A DNA stretch of 64,000 nt, taken from Skermanella mucosa. Lineage in GTDB: Bacteria; Pseudomonadota; Alphaproteobacteria; Azospirillales; Azospirillaceae. A program made the position numbers and the translations under genes. Location: NCBI RefSeq assembly GCF_016765655.2, contig NZ_CP086106.1, forward strand, positions 1,114,501-1,178,500, given 5' to 3'. Positions 31,035 through 38,955 of this stretch are shown in pieces. The notes below the pieces were generated by a model. The model had not been told where the DNA came from. It searched no databases and saw nothing but the letters and a program-made list of their open reading frames with translations. Positions within the stretch are counted from its first letter, which is position 1. Every line of letters begins with the position of its first letter.

Positions 31035-32381
31035 TCAGCCCCCCAGGTCGAAACGCAGGGTGTAATTGTCCAGCGTTCCGGGCAGCCGCGCGCCGGGATC
31101 GATCCTCCCCGGCTCCTTCAGGCGGACCCGGCGGCCGTCCAGCAGGGCCGCCAGCATCGCGCCGCCGAGCATGGGAACCAGGTCGCGGGCGGGACAGATC
31201 GCCGGACCGCCGCTGAAGGGGATCAGCGGCCAGCCGCCCTGACGCACGCCGTCCATCCACAGGTCGGGGGTGAAACGGTCGGCGTAGGGCAGGTTCTCGT
31301 CGTCGCGGTGGAAGAATGGGGCGAAGATGAACACGCTCGTGTTCTTCGGCATGGTGCCGGTGTCCCACTGCGTCTCGCGGGTGGTTTCCCGCAGCACGGC
31401 CGGCGTGGTCGGCCAAAGCCGCAGCGACTCGAGGATGCAGGCGCGCAGGAACGGCAGGTCCCGCCGCCCCTCGGTTCCTGCATCCCCGATCTCCCGCCGC
31501 GCCCGGTCGGCCTGGTCGGGATGGGAGGCCAGCAGCGCCAGCGCCCTGAAGGTCGCCATGCCTCCGGGATCGAAGGCGAAGAACCAGTGCGCCACCTGAT
31601 GGGCCGGGGCGGTGTCCGCCGTCCGCGGCGTGGCGGCGATGACCGCGGCCAGGCTGCCCGGCTCGGCCCGCGCCAGATGCCCCTCCAGCCGCTCGTAGAA
31701 GCGGTCGCGCAGGCCTTTTCGCTGGGGCCGCAGGAAAGCCCAGTTGCCCGCCGCGCGCAGCCGGGCCAGCATGTCGGTCAGTTCCTCGTCGTCCCGCGCC
31801 GCGTCGCCCAGCACCACCCGCCGGACCATGTTGTGCCATGACGCGGTGAAGTCGTCCCAGGCCAGCTCGCCGCGGGAGCGCGCCGTCTTCAGCAGACCCT
31901 CCGCCTCCTCCCCGACCACCGCGACGAACCGCTCGCCCATCCGGTGGACCGGACAGCCGCTGTCAAGCACCTGCTCGTTGAACCGGCGGCGGTCGGCCCG
32001 CTTCGGCCCGCGGGAGATCAGCGAGGCATGCGGCTCCAGGTGGGCGAGCGCCGCCCGCTTCTCCGCGCTGGCAGGGGAGAAAGGCTCCGGCGCGTTGTCG
32101 AGCACGGTATGCACGTCCTCCGGCGACAGGATGATCGCCTGGTGGCGGCCCGGGATGGCCAGCATCAGCGGCCCCGGCCCATATTTGGCCCGCAGCCGCT
32201 GCATGCGCCGGACCGCCCGCCCGTCCAGCCCCAGCCGCTCCGCCAGCCCGACCACCTTCGGCCTCCGGATGATGACTCCCTTGGAGATCGTCGGGAGGAC
32301 GATTTCCGCGACGGCGGCCAAGGTATCCCGAAGGCTTGCCCTCGGCAGCGGGCCCGGCTTGGCGGCGATATCGGCGGACAT
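31035..32381 (-). CDS. Cytochrome P450 with atypical heme loop
   Basis: A 448-residue P450. The K-helix is ESLR (Glu318, Arg321). The heme cysteine is Cys396 in PFSGGPAICPA, where Ala394 replaces the usual Arg/His and Ala398 the usual Gly of FxxGx(R/H)xCxG. In the I-helix the acid-alcohol pair is replaced by Asp271-Pro272 (FAFDPGG). This type occurs in several proteobacteria, with unknown substrate. The ATG at 32381 follows AAGGGAA. No redox partner gene is adjacent. Confidence 0.88.
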   Translation of the reverse strand: MSADIAAKPGPLPRASLRDTLAAVAEIVLPTISKGVIIRRPKVVGLAERLGLDGRAVRRMQRLRAKYGPGPLMLAIPGRHQAIILSPEDVHTVLDNAPEPFSPASAEKRAALAHLEPHASLISRGPKRADRRRFNEQVLDSGCPVHRMGERFVAVVGEEAEGLLKTARSRGELAWDDFTASWHNMVRRVVLGDAARDDEELTDMLARLRAAGNWAFLRPQRKGLRDRFYERLEGHLARAEPGSLAAVIAATPRTADTAPAHQVAHWFFAFDPGGMATFRALALLASHPDQADRARREIGDAGTEGRRDLPFLRACILESLRLWPTTPAVLRETTRETQWDTGTMPKNTSVFIFAPFFHRDDENLPYADRFTPDLWMDGVRQGGWPLIPFSGGPAICPARDLVPMLGGAMLAALLDGRRVRLKEPGRIDPGARLPGTLDNYTLRFDLGG

Positions 32382-32503
32382 GGATTCCCTTCGTGCTGTA
32401 CCCTGCTTTCCCAATCCTTCCTTATGCCTTGGGGCGGGTTATCGTTCCTTGGGCACGCCGGGAAATCCGTCCGCTTGTGCAGCCGGTCGTCACCCCGGCC
32501 TCC

Positions 32504-32725
32504 TCACCGGCGCCCGCTTCTCACGGCCCCGTGGATCCGCTGCCGTTCTATGCCGAGGTCGCGCAGCATCGCGTCGTCCATGGCCGAGAGGTGCTGTTCC
32601 AATCGGCGGTTGGCCCGCTCCCGGGTCAGGCGGCGGAAGGCGGCGCCCATCTTCTGGAACAGGAAAGCCAGGAACCGTCCGGCGTGGCCGGCTGCCGGCA
32701 CCAGGGTCTGCTGCTGGGTGAACAT
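32504..32725 (-). CDS. DUF1127 small basic protein
   Basis: A 73-residue basic protein with a C-terminal DUF1127 motif (LSAMDDAMLRDLGIERQRIH, about residues 46-65). Small DUF1127 proteins in alphaproteobacteria have been linked to phosphate, carbon or RNA-related stress responses. GGAGGGAA precedes the ATG at 32725. It is separated by 122 bp from the downstream P450 gene on the same strand. Confidence 0.85.
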   Translation of the reverse strand: MFTQQQTLVPAAGHAGRFLAFLFQKMGAAFRRLTRERANRRLEQHLSAMDDAMLRDLGIERQRIHGAVRSGRR

Positions 32726-32951
32726 ACGATTCCCTCCGGTTTTACTGATCGGTCATTATCCATGAGCCGGCGGATCATGGAGGGCGAGGAACCCGGCGAC
32801 TGTGAACCTGCTTACACACCCCCGTATTTTCCCTGCGAATTTTCTCCATTTCCTTGCCGTCGTTCCGGCTCGGGTCCGCCGCTTAGACTTTGGTCTAACG
32901 CCGCACCCGGGGCAGCACCCTTGGCAGAACCGTTTCCCGGGAGGTAATTTT

Positions 32952-34385
32952 ATGCCAGCACGGGCGGCGCAGGCGGGGAGATCCGTTGGATCGCTCCCGC
33001 CGACCGTCCGCAGCCAGGGGAAAGGCGGAGAAATTCAAATGGCCAAGGGGCCTCGCACCGGCCGCGTCGGCGGTCGGACTTCGCGCGTGCCGGCTCGCAA
33101 GCACCTGGACGACCTGGTGAAGGCGGCTCCTCTGCCGCCTCCCGCCGAGGCGGAGCCCCCGGTGCCGGTCCAGGCGGCGGGCGCCGTGGGCCGGGCCGCG
33201 ATCGATGCCCGGTCCCCGCGCCTGCGCCGGGGCATGAGCCACGCCCTCGACCCCCGCCAGGCCGCCCGCGACCTGTACGAGGCCGTCGCCCAGCCCGACA
33301 TGGCTTTCGTCCTGGTGTTCTGCTCTCCCCAGTACGACCTGGAAGCGCTCGGTCCCGCGCTGGCCGAGCTGTTCGACGACACCCTGGTGATCGGCTGCAC
33401 CACGGCGGGCGAGATCACGCCGGTCGGCTACATGACCGGGTCGATCACCGGGGTCAGCTTCCCGGGCAGCGACTTCTCCGCCGTGGCCGAGCGGATCGAC
33501 GACCTGGAAGGGTTCGAGATCGCCCATGCTCACGCCCTGGTCCGCAGCCTGTCGGCCCGCCGGGACGCCGCCCTCGACGCCGCCGCCCTCGACGCCACCC
33601 TTGACGACCGCGAGCCCGTCGCCGGCAAGAGCTTCGCCCTCCTGCTGATCGACGGGCTGTCCGTGCGGGAGGAGCTGGTGGTCAGCTCGATCTACTCGGC
33701 GCTCGGCGACATCCCGCTGTTCGGCGGCTCGGCCGGGGACGACCTCCGGTTCACCCGAACCTGGATTCTCCACGACGGCGAATTCCGCAGCAACGCCGCC
33801 GTCCTGGTGCTGGTCGACACAGTGCGCCGCTTCACCGTCTTCCGCACCGAGCATTTCGTCAGCTCCGACCGCAAGATGGTGGTGACCGAGGCCGATCCCG
33901 CCCGCCGCATCGTGACGGAGATCAATGCCGAGCCGGCCGGGCGGGAGTATGCCCGGATGGTCGGGCTGGAGGGCGAGCCGCTGACCCCGATGATCTTCGC
34001 CGCATATCCCGTCGTGGTGCGGGTCGGCGGCGAATACCATGTGCGGTCGATCCAGAAGGTCAATGACGACGAGAGCCTCACCTTCTTCTGCGCCATCGAC
34101 GAGGGCATCGTGCTGACCGTCGCGGAGGGCGTGGACCTCGTCCAGAACCTGGAGAGCCTGTTCAGCCGGCTCCACGAGGATGTCGGCGAGCCGGAGCTGA
34201 TCCTGGGCTGCGACTGCATCCTGCGCAGCCTGGAGATGGAGCAGAAGCAGATCAAGCACCTGGTTTCCAAGGTGCTCGCCCGCAACAACGTGATCGGGTT
34301 CTGCACCTACGGAGAGCAGTTCAACGCGATGCATGTCAACCAGACCTTCACCGGCGTCGCCATAGGTGCGCGATGCGAGTCCTGA
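32952..34385 (+). CDS. nosP: FIST-domain sensor, likely NosP nitric-oxide sensor
   Basis: A roughly 477-residue protein with FIST_N (about residues 100-310, with VIGCTTAGEI) and FIST_C (about 330-470, ending VNQTFTGVAIG) domains. In Pseudomonas and others a FIST protein next to a NahK-type hybrid kinase is NosP, a heme protein that controls kinase activity with NO. That layout is seen here: the 3' end overlaps the kinase gene by 13 bp. The heme ligand cannot be fixed by eye. Two starts have good ribosome sites: 32952 (GGGAGG) and 33039 (GCGGAG). Confidence 0.8.
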   Translation: MPARAAQAGRSVGSLPPTVRSQGKGGEIQMAKGPRTGRVGGRTSRVPARKHLDDLVKAAPLPPPAEAEPPVPVQAAGAVGRAAIDARSPRLRRGMSHALDPRQAARDLYEAVAQPDMAFVLVFCSPQYDLEALGPALAELFDDTLVIGCTTAGEITPVGYMTGSITGVSFPGSDFSAVAERIDDLEGFEIAHAHALVRSLSARRDAALDAAALDATLDDREPVAGKSFALLLIDGLSVREELVVSSIYSALGDIPLFGGSAGDDLRFTRTWILHDGEFRSNAAVLVLVDTVRRFTVFRTEHFVSSDRKMVVTEADPARRIVTEINAEPAGREYARMVGLEGEPLTPMIFAAYPVVVRVGGEYHVRSIQKVNDDESLTFFCAIDEGIVLTVAEGVDLVQNLESLFSRLHEDVGEPELILGCDCILRSLEMEQKQIKHLVSKVLARNNVIGFCTYGEQFNAMHVNQTFTGVAIGARCES

Positions 34386-37036
34386 CCCTTGCATCCCCGG
34401 CCCCCGAGCCGGGCCAGACGCCGGAACAGCAGCGCATCGCCGAGCTGGAACGCGAGAACCGGAAGCTTCACCGCATCAACAAGGTCCTGATGGACCGGGT
34501 CGAGCGCAGCATGGACTTCCAGGGCAGCGCCTTCTCGCTGTTCCAGACCGCCATCGTGCTGGAGACCAAGGTCCGCGAGCGGACGCTGGAGCTGGAGCGG
34601 ACGCTGCGCGAGCTGGAGCGCTCCAACCGCGACCTCGCCCGCGCCAAGGAGATGGCGGAGACGGTGCAGGCCCGGCTGGCCGAGGCGATCGAGTCGGTCA
34701 ACGAGGGCTTCGCCCTGTTCGACGGCGACGACCGGCTGGTCATGTGCAATAGCAAGTACCTGGCCTTCTGGCCGGCCTTCGACGACCGGATCCGGCCCGG
34801 CATCACCTTCGACGAGATCGCCCGGCTGGCGGTCGAGACCCGGTCGGTGCAGGACGTCCGGGACGGCGGCCAGGGCTGGTTCCACCAGCGCATGGTCCAG
34901 CACCGCAACCCCCAGGGACCCTATGTCCACGCGCTGGCCGACGGCCGCTGGATGCAGGTCAACGAGCGGCGCACCCGCGACGGCGGCGTGGTCGGCGTCT
35001 ATACCGACATCACCGACCTGAAGCGCGACGAGACCCGCCGGCGGGAGCAGGAGCTGGCGGAGAAGACGGTGCTTCTCCAGGCCACCCTGGACAACATCGC
35101 CCAGGGCGTCGCGGTCTATGACAAGGACCTGAAGCTGGTCGCCTGGAACGACAATTTCGCCCATCTGCTCGACCTGCCGCCCGACGTGGTGCGGCACGGC
35201 GCCACTTACCAGGACTTCGTCCGGCACAATACCCGCCTCGGCTGGGCGGGGCTCAGCGGCATGGCGATGTCCTACCAGGACCTGGCGGAACGGCCCCTGG
35301 CGCTGGAGGAGGAGTGGCAGGGCAGGGTGCTCGACATCCGGCGCACGGTCATGCCCGGTGGCGGCTTCGTCAACACCTACACCGACATCACCGCGCGCAA
35401 GCGGAACGAGGAGGCGCTGCGCGACAGCGAGCGGCGCATCCGCACCATCACCGACGCGATGCCGGCCCTGATCGCCTATGTGGACAGCGAGCAGCGCTTC
35501 CGCTTCGTCAACAAGCCCTACGAGGACTGGTTCAACCGCCCGCGGGAGGAGATCGACGGCCAGCCCATGTGGGTGGCGCTGGGCCGCCAGCATTACGAGC
35601 AGCGCCGGCCCAACGTGCTGGCGGCGCTCGCCGGGCAGGAAGTCACCTTCGAGATGGAACTTCCGGCCGAGAACGGCGCCGTCCGCTACGCGCTGGCCAC
35701 ATACATCCCCCATTTCGGCGAGAACGGCGAGGTGCTGGGCTATTTCGCCCTGATCCAGGACATCACCGAGCGCCGCATGGTCGCCGAGGCGCTGAAGGAA
35801 TCGAAGGAAAGCCTGGAGCGCCGCGTGGACGAGCGCACCGCCGCCCTGATGGCGCTGAACGGCAAGCTCCACCAGGAGATCGCCGAGCGCAAGCAGATCG
35901 AGGAGGCGCTGCGGGTCGCCAAGGCCGACGCCGAGCAGGCCAACCTGTCCAAGACCAAGTTCCTGGCCGCCGCCAGCCACGACCTGCTGCAACCCCTCAA
36001 CGCCGCCCGCCTGTTCGTCTCGGCGCTGAGCGACCTGGAGCAGACGCCCCAGAACGCCTCGCTGATCGACAATACCGACGTGGCCCTGGCGGCGGTCGAG
36101 GACCTGCTGGGAGCCCTGCTCGACATCAGCAAGCTGGACGCCGGCGTCGTCCAGGCGGAGCCCGGCGCCTTCCCGATCGAATCCCTGCTGGGCGCCATGG
36201 CGACCGAGTACGCGGCCCAGGCGAAGGAACGGAACCTGGAGTTCCGCGTCGTGTCGAGCAGCGCCGTCGTCCACAGCGACATCCGTCTGCTCCGCCGCAT
36301 CCTCCAGAACTTCCTCAGCAACGCCATGCGCTACACCCGCACCGGCCGCGTGCTGCTGGGTTGCCGACAGGCCGCGGGCCGCCTGCGCATAGAGGTGTGG
36401 GACACGGGTCCCGGCATCCCCGAGGACAAGCTGGCCGAGATCTTCGAGGAGTTCCGCCGCCTGGGCAACGACCAGAACGCCCGCGACCGAGGCATGGGCC
36501 TGGGGCTCGCGATCGTCGAGCGCGTCGCCCGCATGCTCGACCACCGCGTCGGCGTCCGCTCGGTTCCCGGCCGGGGATCGGTCTTCTCCGTGATCGTGCC
36601 GTTCGGCGAGCGCGGCCGCACCGCTCGCCCGCCCCAGCCGGCCCCCGCCGCCGTCGCGAACCGGCTCGCCGGCTCCCTGGTGCTGGTGATCGACAACGAG
36701 CGCAGCATCCTGTCCGGCATGACGGCCCTGCTGGAGGGCTGGCGCTGCACGGTCGTGACCGCCACGACGGGGTGCGAGGCCATCGGCATCCTGGACGGGA
36801 TGGAACGCGCCCCCGACATCGCCATCGCCGACTACCACCTGGAAGACGGCGCCACCGGCGTCGCCGAACTCCAGCGCGTCGCCCGCCACTGCGGCGCCCC
36901 CATTCCCAGCCTGATCATCACCGCCAACCGCCTGCCCGAGGTCCAGGAGGAAGTCAACGCCAGCGGCTTCCAGCTCCTCAACAAGCCGGTGAAGCCGGCA
37001 CAGCTGCGCTCCCTGATGACAAGCATGCTGAGCTGA
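34373..37036 (+). CDS. nahK: NahK-like hybrid histidine kinase
   Basis: An 887-residue cytoplasmic kinase with no membrane segment. An N-terminal coiled coil (residues ~20-105) is followed by three PAS-type domains (about 107-215, 235-345 and 358-470), another coiled coil, and HisKA with the H-box ASHDLLQPLN (His536). An HATPase domain (DTGPGIPED, GMGLGLAIV) and a C-terminal receiver domain (Asp820, KPVKP) complete it. The layout and H-box match NahK, which receives NosP input and feeds phosphotransfer to control biofilm and c-di-GMP in Pseudomonas. No phosphotransfer protein gene is adjacent. Confidence 0.85.
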   Translation: MRVLTLASPAPEPGQTPEQQRIAELERENRKLHRINKVLMDRVERSMDFQGSAFSLFQTAIVLETKVRERTLELERTLRELERSNRDLARAKEMAETVQARLAEAIESVNEGFALFDGDDRLVMCNSKYLAFWPAFDDRIRPGITFDEIARLAVETRSVQDVRDGGQGWFHQRMVQHRNPQGPYVHALADGRWMQVNERRTRDGGVVGVYTDITDLKRDETRRREQELAEKTVLLQATLDNIAQGVAVYDKDLKLVAWNDNFAHLLDLPPDVVRHGATYQDFVRHNTRLGWAGLSGMAMSYQDLAERPLALEEEWQGRVLDIRRTVMPGGGFVNTYTDITARKRNEEALRDSERRIRTITDAMPALIAYVDSEQRFRFVNKPYEDWFNRPREEIDGQPMWVALGRQHYEQRRPNVLAALAGQEVTFEMELPAENGAVRYALATYIPHFGENGEVLGYFALIQDITERRMVAEALKESKESLERRVDERTAALMALNGKLHQEIAERKQIEEALRVAKADAEQANLSKTKFLAAASHDLLQPLNAARLFVSALSDLEQTPQNASLIDNTDVALAAVEDLLGALLDISKLDAGVVQAEPGAFPIESLLGAMATEYAAQAKERNLEFRVVSSSAVVHSDIRLLRRILQNFLSNAMRYTRTGRVLLGCRQAAGRLRIEVWDTGPGIPEDKLAEIFEEFRRLGNDQNARDRGMGLGLAIVERVARMLDHRVGVRSVPGRGSVFSVIVPFGERGRTARPPQPAPAAVANRLAGSLVLVIDNERSILSGMTALLEGWRCTVVTATTGCEAIGILDGMERAPDIAIADYHLEDGATGVAELQRVARHCGAPIPSLIITANRLPEVQEEVNASGFQLLNKPVKPAQLRSLMTSMLS

Positions 37037-37211
37037 GGGGGGAGGCGGAACCCTCCCGGACCGGCCGCCAAGCCGGCCCCGCCGGGACGGGATACTGCAC
37101 GAGGCGCCCGTATGCCCGGCCGGATCAGGCACCGCTCCGCCCGGTTCGCGGTGGGCCGGCCTCGGCCGAGGGCCGACGCCGACATCGCGGCCGGAGCAGG
37201 TTACGGGCTGG

Positions 37212-37616
37212 TCACTCGGTCCCGTCGTCCGGCATCATTCCCGTCCGCAAATACTCGTATGTCCGCCACCGCTCGTCATGCGGCATCCGGGCGCGGCGCA
37301 GCGTTTCGGCTTCGACGAACGACATGCGGCGGCGGAACCGGCGGGGATCGTCGGACTATTCGGGCGGATCGCCCAGTTTCCAGCGGCGGGCCAGGTGCTC
37401 GCCGACGGCACCGACATAGGCGTCGATGATATCGGCGCCGACGAACTCGGGAGCCTCCTTGATGCGGGCGCGGCGGCTGGACGGCTCGCGGTCCAGGTAG
37501 AATTCGTCCAGGAATTCGCCGAGCGCCACGCCGAACTTCTGCTGCCCGGCGTTATAGCGTCGGATCGCCTCGGCCAGCGTTCCAGGTCGGAGCTTCAGGT
37601 TCGCCGGCACTTCCAT
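37212..37616 (-). pseudogene. Hypothetical gene interrupted by an in-frame amber codon
   Basis: The frame opens at ATG 37616 and encodes 86 residues (MEVPANLKLRPGTLAEAI...GDPPE) before TAG at 37356-37358. The same frame then continues for 47 more codons (SDDPRRFRRRMSFVEAE...) to TGA at 37212. The tail is natural-looking and keeps the protein character. A single change from TGG (Trp) to TAG would explain it. Proteins of this kind appear beside AbiEii/DUF6036-type nucleotidyltransferase genes, and such a remnant overlaps upstream. Function unknown; read-through is not excluded. Confidence 0.6.
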
Positions 37617-37893
37617 ATCCGCGGACCATATCATCGATCTTGGCGGCGATCCGCGCATTGATTCCAGGAACTGCAGGATAGCAGAGCCTGATCAGGCCGG
37701 CCAATTGATCCGGGGCCTTCAGTCCGGTCAGCCGCATCAGCAGATACAAGTCCCTGCGGTCCCGCGCCATCCCGTCCGGGTCGCCGCGCCGGTTCGCCAG
37801 CAGCTTCATCGCCAGCATGTACTCCGGTGTCGGCAGGAAGACTCTCAGCCCGATCTGCCCGTTGAGCGTTCCGGAACCTCCGCGGCCAGCCTT
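37552..37893 (-). pseudogene. N-terminally truncated DUF6036-like (nucleotidyltransferase-type) remnant
   Basis: The open frame from 37893 lacks a start in its first 25 codons and begins abruptly. It then reads LRVFLPTPEYMLAMKLLA and LYLLMRLTGLKAP, the C-terminal half of DUF6036/AbiEii-like proteins. The N-terminal ~100 residues with the nucleotidyltransferase core are missing, and hicB ends only about 30 bp upstream. The first ATG (37818) would give 88 residues of fragment. It is probably a deletion remnant of a two-gene toxin or phage-defence type unit. Confidence 0.6.
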
Positions 37894-37921
37894 TCAAGGC
37901 ACAAGCGATGGACCGTGGGAC

Positions 37922-38281
37922 CTACCGTTCGATCCCCCGGCCCAACCCTTCCGCAAGCAGCGCCGTCACGAGCATGTTGAGCGAGACGCCCTCCCGCTCC
38001 GCGCGGCGCGACAGGGCCGCGTGCAGCGACTTCGGTACTCGCTGGCGCCACTGTCCGGTATAGGCGTCCTCACCGGGCGACGGTACCGGGCGTCCCAACT
38101 CCTCCAGCGTGCGGACATAGGACGTGAGCGCGTCACGCCCCTCCCGGATCGCATCCTCCGGTGTTTCGCCATCGGCCACGCATCCGGGATAGTCGGGGAA
38201 CTCGATCAGATAGCCGCCTCCTTCGTCAGCGGCCAGCGGTCGGATCTCAAATCTCGGCAAGGTCTGGATTTCACGGGCCAT
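37922..38281 (-). CDS. hicB: HicB-family antitoxin
   Basis: A 119-residue antitoxin. The N-terminal degenerate RNase H-like HicB domain (GGYLIEFPDYPGCVADGETPEDAI, residues ~22-45) neutralises HicA. A ribbon-helix-helix-like C-terminus (RVPKSLHAALSRRAEREGVSLNML) probably binds the module's own promoter. Its start overlaps the upstream hicA stop by 11 bp, so translation is coupled. Gene order is toxin first, as is usual for HicAB. Confidence 0.9.
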   Translation of the reverse strand: MAREIQTLPRFEIRPLAADEGGGYLIEFPDYPGCVADGETPEDAIREGRDALTSYVRTLEELGRPVPSPGEDAYTGQWRQRVPKSLHAALSRRAEREGVSLNMLVTALLAEGLGRGIER

Positions 38282-38519
38282 TTCCCTGGTCCTCGATCTG
38301 CTGCAATAATTCCAGGAAAAGTTGAATATAGACGGGTTTGATCGGCTTATGGGCCGGAACCGATAGCGGCGTCAGTCCTGGATAGCTGAACGTCACGTGA
38401 CTGGTGCCGGGTTGCCGATAATCGATACCATATCGATCGGCCAGGGCCGTCAAATCCGCGATCCGCCAATCACGGGGATTGTTGTGCATCCGCGCGATGA
38501 TCTTCTCTGCCCTGGTCAT
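38271..38519 (-). CDS. hicA: HicA-family toxin (mRNA interferase)
   Basis: An 82-residue protein with the double-stranded RNA-binding-like HicA fold. The catalytic histidine is expected at His41 in PGTSHVTF. It is longer than the common ~60-residue HicA because of an N-terminal helix and C-terminal extension. Directly followed by hicB with an 11-bp overlap. No frameshift or missing key residue is seen, so the pair looks intact in contrast to the decayed genes beside it. Confidence 0.85.
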   Translation of the reverse strand: MTRAEKIIARMHNNPRDWRIADLTALADRYGIDYRQPGTSHVTFSYPGLTPLSVPAHKPIKPVYIQLFLELLQQIEDQGNGP

Positions 38520-38573
38520 AGCTCATGGTATCATATATGGAACCAGAATCAAGCCGGCTTGAATTAAAGTCTG

Positions 38574-38651
38574 AAATGGGGTTGACCTGAAAATGGGGTC
38601 AGAGTGATTTGCAGCTCGCCGGTAGCTCGGGTGGAGCGAAGCGGCACCCGA
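38574..38651. repeat. Short direct repeat and REP-like palindrome
   Basis: Two near-identical copies of CTGAAA(A)TGGGGT occur around 38574 and 38587. They are followed by a palindrome with a 7-bp stem (38627-38633 with 38645-38651) around GAGCGAAGCGG. GC-rich TCGGGTG...CACCCGA hairpins of this type are common extragenic palindromes. The GGGGTCAGAGTGA-like text resembles sequence left by transposase-linked repeats. It lies in a 436-bp non-coding gap next to the metH relic. Confidence 0.4.
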
Positions 38652-38764
38652 CGAAGCCTACGCGCTGATGTCGGCGGCCGCGTCGCTATAGCCGACCTGC
38701 AAGACCTTGGGTGCAGTATGTGCAGGAGAGTGGCATTCCGCCACACTCCCGTCCTCCCGCTTTC

Positions 38765-38818
38765 TCACACCGAGAAGTATTGCGCTTCGGGTGATGCACG
38801 ACGATCACCTCGGTGCTC
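38765..38818 (-). pseudogene. Relic of a metH 3' end
   Basis: This segment matches the 3' end of the intact metH gene (41429-41482) in the same orientation, 2.7 kb away. The first 17 bases, including the stop codon, are identical, and most of the next 35 match. Read in the metH frame it encodes ...VIVVHHPK, against AIVVHHPKAKYFSV in MetH. A one-base deletion then throws the frame before the old stop. Homology fades leftwards of the stop and beyond about 38820. The remnant is too diverged to be a recent copy. Confidence 0.6.
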
Positions 38819-38955
38819 CGGTCCGGCCCGGAACGTGCCAAAGGCAGAGGGGTTGGAATGCGCGCTTCCTTCCCCTTTCCTGTCCTTGGTTGCCGTCGCG
38901 GCGGCAAAGTCCCGGCCCCATCAAGGCCCCCGGCATGAATCTCGGGGCGGGAGGC

